DNA from: Rhopalosiphum padi
Taxonomy: Eukaryota > Arthropoda > Insecta > Hemiptera > Aphididae
Direction: 5' to 3'
Assembly (NCBI RefSeq): GCF_020882245.1
Contig: NC_083600.1
Span: forward strand, 7,006,001-7,070,000
DNA length: 64,000 bases
Under the pieces are notes generated by a model that had not been told where the DNA came from, did no database searches, and saw nothing but the letters and a program-made list of their open reading frames with translations. Of the stretch, positions 26,856-40,284 are shown piece after piece. A program made the position numbers and the translations under genes. Numbering within the stretch: position 1 is the first letter of the stretch; the number at the start of each line of letters is the position of its first letter.

Positions 26856-28640
26856 TGTGGACTACATACTATATTACTATATAAGCTAGAACTTAATAAA
26901 TAAAATGTAAAGATAGTACCACTCCCTGTTCTTTTGGTTAAGTACAGACAAAATAATTAAATAACACATATGTTTTATAATACAGTCCAGCCCATAGGTC
27001 ATACACTCATACCGATAATCGAAGGTAAACCATGTAAATTACATTAGTTATAATTTACTCTGTACGAGTATGGTATAGAAAAATCATTTTTTTTTTTGTT
27101 TTTTATTTCAGCTCAAATATAGTAAATACTTATTTAACATCTCAAATATTCATAGAAAATAATAAATCAGTTATAATAAACAATACTTTTTCTTAAAGTT
27201 ATTTATAATATACATACATAATTATATGTATGTATTGTACAGATACAAATATCTGTGTTGAATCAATTAATTTTGATTAAGTAATTATATGTTTTAAGTT
27301 ACTACAAAATCATACTAAAATATATTATTTAAAAAAATAGTTCAAAACCCAAACTTCATTATTAATATAAGACTACGTGGCACATTTTTAAACCAGAAGT
27401 TCCTAAATGAAATTTTTGATAATAATCTGATGTTGAAATATAAATATATAATTTATATCACACTTTTACATGAATAAATCACGTTTAATTTATTGTCACA
27501 ATAATACGAGGGGAAGGATTCTAAGTTGCTTTTATATTTATCATAGAACATTCATAAATGTCAAAAAATCCACAGTGGGAGAGACAAAAATAAAAGTGTT
27601 TCGATATTTGTCCTCTATTTATAACCTGAGTTTTAAGAATTACTAAATATGTAATTATTATAGCTAATAACATAACACCTGTATTTGAACTTAAAAATAC
27701 AAAAACAAAAATCTCGAATTTGTGATAACTAACCGTCAGTTACATATCTAATAATTGAACCCAAATTTATAATTATATACATTTTAAGTACAAATAATTT
27801 AAACCATATGCATAAAAAGTTGATTAGTTAATAATTTAATTATAATAAAACTGAAACAAAATAATAAATACCTACCTACAACAATAACTTAAAAGTAATT
27901 TTAATTTAATCATTCTATTTTTTCTGTTTTTCCTCGCTTTAAAGATTTGCAAGATAATTGAATGGTTAAAAAACAAACACATTTTATAGACATCTTATTA
28001 ATTCATGATCATTATCAAATTACCTAAAAATGCTTGTTTTTTTCTAATATTTGGTGGTTATAGTTTTATTCAACTCAACAGAAATATTCAAATATTTTTT
28101 ATTTTTGATAATTTTATTTTTATAAGCGCAGCCTAACAAATTAATACTACACATCATACGTATGAATAAATACGAATTCGATCAATTTTTTAAACCCATT
28201 TTGTCTGATGTGACATTTAAAAGCACATCCAAGTTAATAGACGCATATATATTTATATAAAAACTCCTTTGATAAAAAGAACTTAGTACAATACTCAAGC
28301 GTGAATATAAAAATAAATAAATATAAATATTATACATTAGTAAACCATCAATAACCTAATGAAAGACAATATTTGTATATGTATGCATTTATTGTTCGTA
28401 AATGGGTTTCTATTACAGTTATTTGGTATATATTGGTTGCTTTTACTTCATATAAAAAAAAATATAAGAAGTTAGAAAATCTTCGCAGAATTGTTATTTT
28501 CCAATAAACGATTGGTGGAAATTTGACAGTTCGATAACTTTATAGAAAATTAAGTTCCATAAAATACCAAAATTGTGATACATGTAATGTACATACTATC
28601 TATCTACATATAAATAGAAACGGCTAAAAACATAGCAAGT

Positions 28641-28951
28641 TAATTTTACATTGGATTCACAGCAGATATATTCATAAAGGTAACTTTTATTTTTCGTTTT
28701 ACTTCGCTTGTACAAAATGACCAACATAATAAGAGATCCTTGTGGCCACTTGATGTACGTATAGTGTATACATATACAACACAATAGAATAACGTTGGAT
28801 CAGAAGATTTTGACCTAAATCTCAAGACAAAGAAATTAACTAAAACTGCATTATATATACATACACATCTCATCCATACTTTTCTTAATAAAATGAGTGT
28901 TGGCAGTTTAATAAAAATAATATAATATGACGGTTTTTGTAAATTAATCAA
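28641..28951. other. Island with long open stretches on both strands
   Basis: The minus strand is open for 101 codons (28951 to 28646). A plus-strand frame is open from 28644 to the TAA at 28923-28925 with only one internal stop (TAG at 28785-28787). The plus frame includes segments such as FTSLVQNDQHNKRSLWPLD and NNVGSEDFDLNLKTKKLTK, with a mild purine excess at first codon positions. Neither product is recognised and no splice signals are convincing. A decayed coding fragment, a conserved element or chance are all possible. Confidence 0.25.
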
Positions 28952-29719
28952 AGTAAATTTTTTTAAATTACACTTTCTTCAGAAAAAAACACAATATGAT
29001 GCAATAAAGCTGGTTTTAAATCATTTTAATAAGTATACAATCGAATTTTGGTGTTATACAATTTTAATCTTATTTTTACTATAAATTATAAATTGCAATA
29101 ATCATTCTTCACAAACACAAAAAAAAATATATAAAACCATTATAATGAATTATTAAAAATCAGAAGAATAAAGTATAACTAAGTATACAGTTCATAGGCC
29201 AAACGTGTTAGTTACTTGACTCTTTTAATTCACATTAGTCTTTTATTGTATACGTTTGAATGTAATGGTAAATTATTTTTTTTTTTGAAAAAAAAACAAT
29301 GTTGTAATTCATAATATAGTATCTAACTATATTTTGTACGACTGTATTTAATAAACTGTTCAATATAAATGTATAAAAATTAATCATAAAGTATTGAAAT
29401 GTTATGTTTGAATACATACAGCTAAATTTAATGAAAATAAATATCTAGAAACCAATGTTTTAAGACAAAATTCCATAAACCAAAAAATTATTTTTATTCG
29501 TAACAGAGCTCATTAATTTTCATTGGAAACTCAAATAATTATGAAAATAATTTCAAATGAAAACTAGGTCAATTGAAAATTTTAGTGGATCTTATTCAAA
29601 AAAATTAACACCTTCAAAATTATAACAAAAAATCATTATTAAAAAACCATTACTTTTTTCTTTACAACACACAAAATCTAAAGGACATCATTGTTAAGCT
29701 CATATCTTTCAAATAATTT

Positions 29720-29774
29720 TAGTCAGGTGTTAAATTTAAATTAAAATAAAATAATATATTATTAATATTCGATG
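29720..29774 (+). repeat. 55-bp direct repeat, copy 1
   Basis: AGTCAGGTGTTAAATTTAAA and the following bases through ATTAATATTCGATG match 30805-30858 with about five differences over 54 positions. The flanks do not match convincingly. This is probably part of an unnamed dispersed repeat. Confidence 0.65.
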
Positions 29775-30804
29775 ATAATACAAATAATTGTAGATTTACT
29801 AGATAATTAATTTTTTTTTTTAAATTGATTTCTGTATTAGCAAAATTCTTATAACTAATAAGTTTCAATTATAATAACAGAAAACTTTTTAATGATAATT
29901 TTATCTTTTATGATAAAATGTGTTATTCTATATCTTTGAAAATGAATATGAAATATAATACATTATTAAAGGCTTGGTAATAATGAAATAATGAACCATT
30001 ATCTAAAGTTTATTAAATTAATTTATATTTTAAGCCATATAAGGGATAATTTACTGACTTTTATTTAAAGAATTTATTTTTTTTTTTTTTTTGAATAACT
30101 AAAATATATAAATGTTGCAATCTATAATGAAATAAAAATCAACTAATCAAAACAATTTCTATCATACATTATCTGAAACTATAATATAACAAATTACAAA
30201 TTGTTATACATTATGTATCAAAAAAAAAAAATAGTCCTTCTAACTTAAAATAATTCAATTTTCATTTTTATGGTACTCATATTATTACAAACAATGTTAT
30301 ATTTTTCTCATACTTTTTTACCAACTTATTTAATAAAAAAAAGTTATACACTAATATATTTTCTATACTGTTATTTATGTTTGCTACTATTTTTAATGAA
30401 AACTTTTTTCTCGATATTATATGGAATTATAAAAAAAACATCAAGCCGTTTACTATTTCGCAGCTAAAACAATCTAATGTTCTGAGTAAAATTATAAAAT
30501 TTTCAATTTCCAATAATATTACTACTAAAATCTGTCACTAAATATTAACAATGTTAACTTAGGTTCTACACCGGTGTACCACGTGTATAACGTGTTTCAA
30601 TAAAATACCGCTAGACGTTCAGATTAACAGCTTTTTCCTAACTGTAATACGACACGAAAAAAAGCTAATGGTAAAAACATTAATTTCAGTTGACGTTCAA
30701 TAAAATACAGTCGAAATGTGTTAACCACATATTATTTAACCAGTAATATCTTTAAAAGATTTAACTATTGAACTCCATCAAATGGTTTTTAACACATAAA
30801 ATTC

Positions 30805-30858
30805 TAGTCACGTGTTAAATTTGAATTACAATAAAATAATATATTATTAATATTCAAT
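30805..30858 (+). repeat. 55-bp direct repeat, copy 2
   Basis: The second copy of the sequence at 29720-29774, about 1.1 kb downstream in the same orientation, reading AGTCACGTGTTAAATTTGAA through ATTAATATTCAATG. Confidence 0.65.
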
Positions 30859-31678
30859 GTTAATTACATTTTTCTTTTTAAGTTTTTTATAAAATATTCG
30901 AATTCTTCTATAACAGTATAATATTAAAACAAAATGTAGTACCTAATACTGACAAAAAAAAATTAGTTTTTAAAATTGCGATATTTTAATTATAATAGTT
31001 TTTAAATTCTTATAAAAATGATCAAAACTCGACGTTTATTATAGAAATTTATTATCCAGAATTTATTGAAATTACAGTGACATAGAATGTTAGAAACTAA
31101 TAAAAAAAAAATTCACAATAATATAGTTACAAAATATATATATAAATTATATGTATGTTGTATACATTTTTTGTGGAGTACAATACTAAAAATACAGATT
31201 TTTTTGAATACTACACTACATTTTTGTAATTTAAACAAATACATTAATATACCTTATTTATTTTCAATTGATATCATCAATATTATGATGATTATATTTA
31301 CTAGGAAAAATATTTTTAGATCCAAAATTCTTTAAATACTTTATTTTTTACTTAATATAATCCATATCAAGATCGTCATGATAATAATTAATATTTATGT
31401 ACCAAAAAAAAGTTATTCATTATAAATAATGACATGGATTTTAAATGTTTAAAAAAAACTTTTAATTTAGTAATAAAATTAATTTGCATAGCTTTTTTAA
31501 AGATGTTAACGAAATTACTTACGCACTATGGTAAAAATTCTGTTTACATTTCTCATCAAGATGGTTAGGATTGAGGCGATAAAGTCTACTATACAAAATA
31601 CTAATGCGATCATAATTAACTAAAACTTACGAAAATTAAAAAAGAAAAATGAGACTTCCTGTGAATCATTACCTGAAG

Positions 31679-31704
31679 TCGTGATTCTTATCACAGAATC
31701 ATGA
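31679..31704. repeat. Small hairpin
   Basis: TCGTGATTCT (31679-31688) and AGAATCATGA (31695-31704) pair over 10 positions with one G-T wobble around a 6-base loop. There is no T-run or gene context to make it a terminator. Confidence 0.45.
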
Positions 31705-33651
31705 ATTCTTTTTAAATAATAAAAATAAAATTTTAAAAATGTTTTCCGTTATAAATGTATTCCATCTTTTATTTATACTAATTTGTATTTAATTTTATTG
31801 TTGTACAATACTATATAACAATAACATACATTTATACTTCTCAATTACATGCACTACGTAATAAATAAAAAGTTTCTGTTACAATTATTATTGAGTGATA
31901 AATTATTATAGTCGCAATAAAAATAAATATTAAAATATTTCAAGTATAATATTCGTATAATACATTTTATTCATTCATCACTAAATAATCTACTAAATTA
32001 TTACTACATTAATCATGATTAAAGTATAAGAAAATATAATTTTAATGTATTACATGGCAAACAAAACACCTATCGTGATAAATTCAAAGATATGCTACAT
32101 TCATTTTAAGTATGATTATATTAAATTATTGTATTACCTAATTAAAATAGTTTGTATGAACACTCAAATACACAAAACGGATAGAATCTAGAAATAACGT
32201 ACTTAAAAAAACACTAATGTCAAATGTGTCCTATTAATTATTTTGATCAACACACCTAATATACTGGAAATGACTGAAAAATGCAATAATATTATATTTT
32301 ATAATGTATAGAATAAGCACTTATCAAGAGCAATTACTAAAAAAAAGTTTCAGTGACAGCATCGTGTCTTCACGTGAAATACATTTATGACAATATCTAG
32401 TGCATGACGGTCGTAAATCATAATAAGCCCACAAATATAAATACGCTTATAAAATGGCATATAAAAAGTACACGTGTGTGTGAGAAATTAACCTCTTTTT
32501 TATTTTATAATAATATGATATATTATAAACACAAAGTGATTCTTTAATGCCTCTCTTCCCAATTTTTTCCATTAAAATGGTTTTATTCAAATTCTTGTTT
32601 TTGACATTTTTATGTAATGATAAGGTCCATATTTTCAAGTATTGAGATTTTTTATATAGGTACTATTTAAATTTAAATAATGTTCTGTGGTGATACCAAA
32701 TTCTTTCTTTTGAATGAGAATCACACTTATTTTAAATTGTAAAATTTTAAATAATTGAATTTTTTTTTAGTTTTGATATTTCTAAAATTAAATTTAAAGT
32801 AGTTTTGATGTATCTAACTTTTTATACCTACCAAAGATAATATGACCATGATAATTAGTTTGCAATATATAGATAATTTTTAAAGATCATCATCCTTGTA
32901 TAGTTAATTGTATTAGTATTTTTAAGCATATTTTTAAAATAATTTTCTAATATGATAATTTATTATCCAATTTAATAATACAGATAATGACACAATATAC
33001 AGTGATTATTCTTTTTTTTTTATATTATATTATGTGTTGTCTTAAAATGTTAATATAGTTTAACTTATAAACGTTCATAGTTTAAATAACATGTAAAACT
33101 TTACAAGATACCATAAACAAACAAGAGATGATGAACTGTCTACATAAGCAAATAAAAATACATTTAAAACATTTTTATTAAATTGTATTCAAATAACGTT
33201 TCTCTATTGTAGTTTTTCAATTTAAACTTTGAAGTACTTAAAAGTTTGAGTGTATTGGTAAGTTAAAGATTTTATAAGCAAATTGTTTATAATTGTGATG
33301 ATATAAAATCCAAATGTAATCATGTGATTAAAATAATAAAAGCAAGTAATTTTTTTTATTGAGAGCTTTGACTGATCATAAATTAAAAATTTAAAAAATC
33401 TTTTTTACCTATTTAAATCAATTTAAACTCTATGTTAGGTATGTCATATGTAAATATATCATTGAGTATTATTTCATTTTAATTCAATAATAATGTATTC
33501 AATTTGCAAGCAAATTTAGACTATTTTAATAGATTATATAAGCGCATATACACTTGTTCACACTCTTTTATAAGTGCCTGCTTGTATTGAAGGTATTGAG
33601 TTCTTAAACTAATATTGATAAAATATGTGAATAATAGTAAAACAATGCTAA

Positions 33652-33970
33652 ATATGTAATGTTTGTTGCACATTAAACAATTATAATAAATTAATTACTC
33701 CTAACTACAATTCTAGCGTGTCGCGCGCCTACGCTTACGCCGTCGACACCGTTATCATACGCGTAGCTTTACATGTGAATATAGCTGCTACTAGCAACTA
33801 CCCGGTGTATTAAAAGAAAAAAAAACACTCCCGTTCCTTACCTCTAGTAGTCTAATTAGATGGTAGTCAAGTACGTCCATCCCCAATTTTTTGAAAAAAA
33901 GTGCGCGCTCTAACATCTTGGAGTAGAACACTCATAATCGTTCACCCGGTGGATGTGCTGAATAGGCAGA
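33652..33970 (+). other. CpG-dense island, candidate exon or promoter element
   Basis: The densest CpG cluster in the window: 11 CpG dinucleotides within 33717-33763. A plus-strand frame is open from 33652 to the TAA at 33811-33813 (53 codons, including NSSVSRAYAYAVDTVIIRV), using codons such as TCG CGC GCC TAC GCT TAC GCC. All three plus frames are open across the CpG core, so openness alone is weak evidence. An acceptor-like TTCTAG ends at 33716 with a CTAAC branch-like word at 33701. After it, 33830-33970 stays complex without a frame. A regulatory CpG element, replication- or promoter-linked DNA, or a small exon are all possible. Confidence 0.35.
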
Positions 33971-34019
33971 GGCGATGAATGAAATTGTGTTATATCTCAT
34001 TAATATAAAATTATATTTA

Positions 34020-34430
34020 TATCCGGCCGCTATTTGAGTACTATACCTCTTTTATATATTATACATTTTGATTGTTATATGTACCCTCGGCGTCTACGAG
34101 CGTCGGGGCACCTTCACGAGGTTTCTTTAAAATTATTATTATTATCATCACCAAAATCATTATTACTATTATCGTCAAAATTATTATTATTATATTTCAC
34201 TTGTGTTAACAAATTTTCCTATTTTCTCTGTACAAGTTTTATGCCGTTCGGCTTTCTCGGCCTAAAATTAAATTTCACATATCTCCACAAAAAATGTGCA
34301 TACTTATTTATTCCCAAACTCTTTATATCTTTCCATACTAAAGCAAAAAATAAACGAAGTTCCGGCTCAATAAGGCCTCAGTTCGTGGTTGTCGGAAACC
34401 TTTGCACTATCCAAGGTCAGCTATTATAGA
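34020..34430 (+). other. Complex stretch with ATT-repeat open frame
   Basis: A CG-rich patch (GGCGTCTACGAGCGTCGGGG near 34089) is followed by interrupted (ATT)n at 34130-34195, with ATC/ATT variants. A 131-codon plus-strand frame spans 34034-34429 but starts at TTG. Its Leu/Ser core is a direct translation of the trinucleotide repeat. The first ATG in that frame lies at 34079. I do not regard it as a gene. Confidence 0.35.
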
Positions 34431-36054
34431 AATTACACATACAGACATACAGTGAAGCGTCTGAATTACAGTTATTCTAACTTCATTAAAATAAAAAGAA
34501 AAGAAAATTCACAAGTATTGTACCATACACTCATAAGTCATAGTACAATTAAACCCAGGATGTCGAGTGATTTGTCATCAAACACATTTAAATTAATATT
34601 TCTATTTTGTATATATGTATATGTATTATGTATACAAAATTAAATAAGAAAAATAAAAATCAAGATTAAATTATCCAACGTATGTGACGTTTAAACAAAT
34701 CAAAATATTAATATAGTGATTTATATATTGTATTTATATGTTTCTACAATTATAAAGCATTTTTGTTTGTTTTAAGCAACTTTTACTTCCAAAATGATTA
34801 TTACAAGTTGATGAAATTCAATTAATATATATATATATTTTTTTTTTTAATATAGTGTTATAATGATAATAACTTATTGGTGAATATGTTTTATGTTTAA
34901 AATCTAATAACAGGGCACATAATATGTTAAGCAGTTTATTAATTGTATATTAAATTCCTTTAATATAAAATATGTAAATGTAAAACTAAATAATTTTAGA
35001 ATAAAACTAATCATTTTATTCGTGAAAATTCTCATTTTTCTTACTACACCCTGGACATCATATGGATTTTGCAAATGATATAATATTTATACATATAACT
35101 CTCATTTATTGTTTTTAAATATTGATCGCAACTGACTGAATACAAAACCTAATTTACGGCTTAGTCAATAGTGAATTTTCCATTTCAACTGAAAATCGAT
35201 AAATAGTTCAATAAACATTTAATAGGATTTATTCTTTCAATATTTAAGCAGGTTAATTAAAAAAAAAAATGTATTATGGATATAAAATATTTGTTTAGTA
35301 TTTGGATTAGTATCATGAATATTAATAATAAAAGATAGATTTATTTGAAGTTAACTCAAGGATATTATAATTAAACCATGAATTTATAGACTTAAAGACT
35401 TTATTAGCTTTGGTATATAATTTATCATTATTTTTTTATTTTTAAGAGATTAACAGTATCATCTGAAAAACGCAGTATTTTAGCATCTTCATTAATATTA
35501 AGCAACCTACTTATATTCATGTACGCATAAATAAAGTATTATACAGAAATAATTATTTCAAATATTTAAAAATTGCCCTTAGTTTTGCCACTTTATGCAC
35601 CTTTAGTGCATAAATGTTCATCAAATACACATATTTTATTTTGTAGTTAGTTATACATAATCTGTTTGACAAATACAAACATAATATTTTATGATTTTAA
35701 AATTTGTTTATACATTTCAATCAAACGTATTATATTTATATTTATATAGGTGTGAGTTATAAAAAACGGTAAATAATAATTATAATAAAAAATCAAATCA
35801 TTTTAGGCGGTTTAAGTCTTGGTCTTCAATCTACATAATATATAAAATATTATAAATCAGATAAAATATATACACGATGATTTCAAAAGATATATTGATC
35901 AATTTTAGACCATAGCTATAATAGTATTTTAAAAAAATGCGATACGTAGAAAGTTGAATCTGTGGACTTCCCAATGCATTATTTAAAATAATCTTAGCAT
36001 ATGAAGCATGTAGGTTAAAAATTTTTCTTTTTTTTCCAAGGAGAATATCACTTA
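34431..36054. other. A+T-rich non-coding DNA
   Basis: No supported gene or repeat was recognised. Confidence 0.55.
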
Positions 36055-36725
36055 CGCGTAGTCCCATTGTTTAACCGAATTCCAAAAGACTGTGATGAAT
36101 AATCGTCACGTTCTAGGTCCTAATCTTGTTTGTCACGTTCAAAACTTTACCATTTCTCTCTCTTCTAACATGACGCCCCTGCTCTGTTATACACATGCGC
36201 ATAACCACATACACGAGGTGGTTAAAACTAGATTAAAACTGCCAAGGTCAGACGATTTATCTTAACAGGCGAGGAAAAGTATTCGATGAAACGAAACAGA
36301 GGGCTGTGACGTGTTGAACTCGCGAGAATAATGCGTACACTAGGCAGAGTATGGGCACAGCGATGTATGAAAGATATCACTAGTCGAATTCACTGGTTGA
36401 CCTAAACTGAAAATGTGACACGGCCACTATGTGGAGGGCAGCGGTGACTAAAGCAAAATCCCAGCCAGTATAGCGACGGTAGTAGGTGGTAAACGAAGGC
36501 CTGGTAATGCGGAAAGGGAATGATTTATAGCCCCCGAACCCTTACAATGAGCTTTTACTGGGTGGGAAACAATTTGACTTTTAATTCGGAAGCGCACGTT
36601 ATACTGACACCGAATTATCCCCTGTCCTCCTCTAGACCAAACCTTAAATCACGGTCCTCGGCATCATATCCCGGTTATCGAACGTGACCATTGCTAAAAG
36701 ATGACACCTTTGCAACAGAGTAATC
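36055..36725. promoter_or_regulatory. Largest conserved-element-like island
   Basis: About 670 bp of complex sequence, clearly richer in G+C than either flank, with abrupt edges. It has no open frame of 60 codons on either strand, which at this composition argues against coding. Motif-like words include CCAAGGTCA at 36242-36250 (nuclear-receptor half-site of the ERR/FTZ-F1 type), TTATCT (GATA complement) at 36257-36262, and TTTATAGC (Caudal/Hox-like) near 36523. The best explanation is an enhancer-scale conserved non-coding element or a non-coding exon; both are inferences. Confidence 0.4.
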
Positions 36726-38379
36726 ATCAACATATTAGTATATGTATAGCTTCTCACTATTTCAATAGATATTAAAGGATTATTCATTTAAAAAATCTTA
36801 AGAGTTGTATAGGTATTTTATAATTAAAATAAAGTTATGTATAAAATAAAACAAATTCCTGTAGATAGTTGTTAAATAAAAACAAATAATATATTACTAA
36901 ATAATAAAATAAGTAACGTACGGTGAATTAGGTAAAGGTGATTATTTTACAATTTAAGTAACGTCATATTAATCGCATAATTTCCTATGAAAACTTTTTC
37001 ATGTTAAGAAGAAAAGTTTCAAAATATTATATAAATATTTTAAGATGTTATTTTTCGGCTGTTTCTATGAAAAAATATTGGAAAAAAGTACATTGTAATT
37101 GTACGTTTAAAATATATATAAATCCCTAAAAATATCCAATATTCTTGTTTTCTCGTTTATTAATATAAGCTTCGTAAAAAATTCTTTTCTAAAATGTGTC
37201 TAAATCTACGTTTGTTAATTAAAATATATTTTAAAAATAAATAATTAATATTACACTAGAGATACCTTTAATTGAATAGTTGTCAGAAAATAAATTTGGT
37301 ACTTTATATTATTATCTTAAATTATACTAAAATGTAATTATTTTTAGATTTATTATTAACCATAAATCTTACCTCAAATTTAAAAACAATTTTTTTATAA
37401 ACTTATAAGATAATAATACATACTACATTTTAAATGTATTATTTGAATAATGAATATCAATTTTTTATTCTTAAACAATATTTCTAGCGAGTTTTGTGAA
37501 TCCAAACGTTTAGAACTAAAATTAGTGTTTAATATGTCTCCACATTATCAAAATAAACTTAAAACTATGCAGGAGGATTATCTCAAGAGAACATGGGTTT
37601 AATTAAGGTGTACCACTGGGAAACACTTATTTCTATTAACTCGACATATTTTGTTGTAGATAAAAATATATAAACATGAACTAACTTAGAATAACGTAAA
37701 TGTCATGATTATCTTATGAAAAGTAAACAATGGGAATTGTTATTCCTGATTCTATAACTTTATACCTACTACCTACATCAAATAAAGAAAAATATTAATC
37801 GTATCTAGAATATACAAATAACAAAATCGTCTTCTATTTAAAATACAAATTAATTTAAATGTATTAGGAATACAATATTATTTGTTTACCAGTAGACAAA
37901 CTAAATAAATACAATTTATAATTAATATAATTTAATGTTTTTAAAATACTAAACGCACTCGACATCCATTTTTAAGGTTGGGTTAGGTGAAATAAAATAA
38001 AATTTACTTTTGAATAATTTACTGATTATGGACGCTTTTGACCAAATAACAATCGTCAACCATACATTTTTTCTGTTATAATCCACAATTTGCGTGAAAA
38101 TATAAGATATCGTTTGAGTTATTTTACATGTCTCTTAAACAAGGAAGCGTATTCATTATATTTTTCAGTCAAACAAACCGTAGATTGCATATTATTTAGC
38201 ATGTAATCTAAATGTTTAAAGATGTTGTAAATTTCAAAAGGAAAAAAAGTATAATAATGCATTCATATAAGTAAAAAATAAAGAAAAATATTTTCACTCA
38301 CAATATGCGTTATTCATCTTGTTGTACTTGTATGGTATATACTGTACAATAGTTTTCGTATTCTATGTCAATTTACTTT
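36726..38379. other. A+T-rich non-coding DNA
   Basis: No gene or recognised repeat. Confidence 0.6.
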
Positions 38380-38560
38380 CGTTGCCAATAACGAAGTCGT
38401 AAATTACTTGGCCACGCTCATCACCCCTGTCGCCTCTTTTAAAACGCGGGAATCTTTCAACCACAGTATAATCGCTCTATTTTCGCACACACGCACGATT
38501 GAACGGCACTCGCAAGACTACTATTGCACCTTAAGGCCATAATATCCTGCGAACCTAACT
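38380..38560. promoter_or_regulatory. Small GC-richer island
   Basis: A complex segment with CACGCTCATCACCCCTGTCG near 38413, TTTTAAAACGCGGGAA near 38438 (E2F-like GCGGGAA), and CGCACACACGCACG near 38484. There is no open frame of note. A small regulatory element is plausible. Confidence 0.3.
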
Positions 38561-40280
38561 AATTTATACCATCATAAGCAAATTGGAAAGTTAAAATACA
38601 GTATTATGTTGTCTGTATAGTACTATGAATTAAATTATCAAATTTACAACTTTGAACGCTAAATTCCATAACAACTATAGGTTTTCACTTTATATTTTAA
38701 ACACATTTTACTAAATTATACTATACATATAGCGGGGATTATTTTTAGTTTAGAAAATAATCTTAGATATTTATATACTTTTATTGGACAATTAAATTTT
38801 GGCTTTAGTTTAGTTTAAAATACAAAATACTAAGTAAAGTGTTATAAACTATAGCGTTCATTGAGTTAATGTAAAATGCATTGTTTTCATTGCCAACATT
38901 TTGACATTTCTAACCCTTTTAATGGATTTTATTGTTCTCGGTTTCAAAACATTGGAACACTTCGAAAAGCTAAATTGTTTTAAAAACTCTGATTTTAAAA
39001 ATCACAAAAATTAGTCAATATCTATATTAAATATAATGTAGGTATGATTATAATATTACCTGAACAAATAAAAGACGGAATAACAATCAAACTTAATAAT
39101 AATGCAAATCAAATTATATATATTTTATATTTAAAAATGATTAATTATTTCAAAATACTATATACTGTATTTTGTTCTTTAAATATAATTTTTATTCCAA
39201 ATGAATATAACACATTATACATAGAATATAATTCAAATAAATTTTAACATTGTACATGTAAATAAACTGAAATTAAATTGATAAAATTTAAATTCAATAC
39301 TTGTGGAAAACAAATAAAATATATTTTACCGTACACGTTAAATTAAAAAATATACGAAAATTTTAATTAGCTTACTATAGTTTCTCAATATATTTTTTAT
39401 CTTGGTTAACGCTTTTGTTAATAATTACTTGCTTCTACTCAAACATATTATGTTAAAATTATTAATTTTCATTTCAGTCCTACATTTTTAAATTAACTTA
39501 CAGACATTGGTACAAACAATTATTTTCGCGTTTTAAAAATAAATAAAACAAATTGTATTATTTTTATAATTTGATATTTATCCCAAATACTTTTTAATTA
39601 TTTTTTTTTTTTTATTGTACATGTATATAAATAAGATTTAATCAAATATTTGATCAATAGTGAATATTATGTATAAAATAAAGAATTATTATTATATTAT
39701 ATTATCTTAATGCCGATAATTTAACCAACATTGATTTTGTTAGAAACATATACCTCTCAAAAGATACCACTTTCACTTACTGAACTTCCAGTTAAATTTT
39801 TTAAACAAAGTGCTATAAGAATCTAAAAATTCTTTATCTTAAGCAGATACAAAAATTTCAATAATTTATATTTATATTTATATTTAATCCCTCGATTTTC
39901 CTTAATGCTACATACAACATTTATCAAATAATTTCACCAGATTTTAATTATTTTTATTCTGTTTAGGATTCATTTCTTTTCATGGTATAATTCACAATCT
40001 GATACAAATAGAACAACAAGTAAAAGTTATGAACGATTTATGGCTTGAATAACAAATTTAAGAAACCTTTCAGAATGCACTTTATCAGTTATTTATAAAC
40101 ACTTTTATACGTTTACGTAAATATAATTTGGGCATTAGCTAAGTTAGAAGGTCTCAATATCACCATCTTCCAAATTTTTTCTGCGATTATCAAGTATATT
40201 TACTGACGCGATTCCTCTGATTAAATAATTTGTATAATTTTTTAATATTTAAATTGAATAAAAAATTAAAAAGTTCTATC
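38561..40280. other. A+T-rich non-coding DNA
   Basis: No supported gene. The 67-codon frame at 39044-39247 is Asn/Ile/Tyr-rich and looks random. Confidence 0.55.
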
Positions 40281-40284
40281 TACA

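Larger units (their letters stand above)
25990..28640. other. A+T-rich non-coding DNA
   Basis: No supported gene. It contains one aphid-type repeat copy (about 26774) and a short relative of the 29.7/30.8-kb direct repeat (about 26258), both listed separately. Confidence 0.55.
28952..33650. other. A+T-rich non-coding DNA
   Basis: About 4.7 kb without a supported gene. The hydrophobic open frames at 30270 and 31087 (rich in Leu, Ile, Phe and Tyr) are typical of random A+T-rich DNA. It holds the direct-repeat pair and the hairpin listed separately. Confidence 0.55.

Noticed and set aside
30270..31335. Two membrane-like hydrophobic frames (30270-30467 and 31087-31335)
   Set aside because: Their composition follows directly from A+T-rich codons, and there is no start context, conserved motif or higher local G+C.
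31679..31704. Hairpin as a transcription terminator
   Set aside because: No gene ends nearby, there is no T-run, and the eukaryotic context makes an intrinsic terminator inappropriate.
34034..34429. 131-codon plus-strand frame
   Set aside because: It starts at TTG, and its Leu/Ser core is an (ATT)n repeat; no domain is visible.
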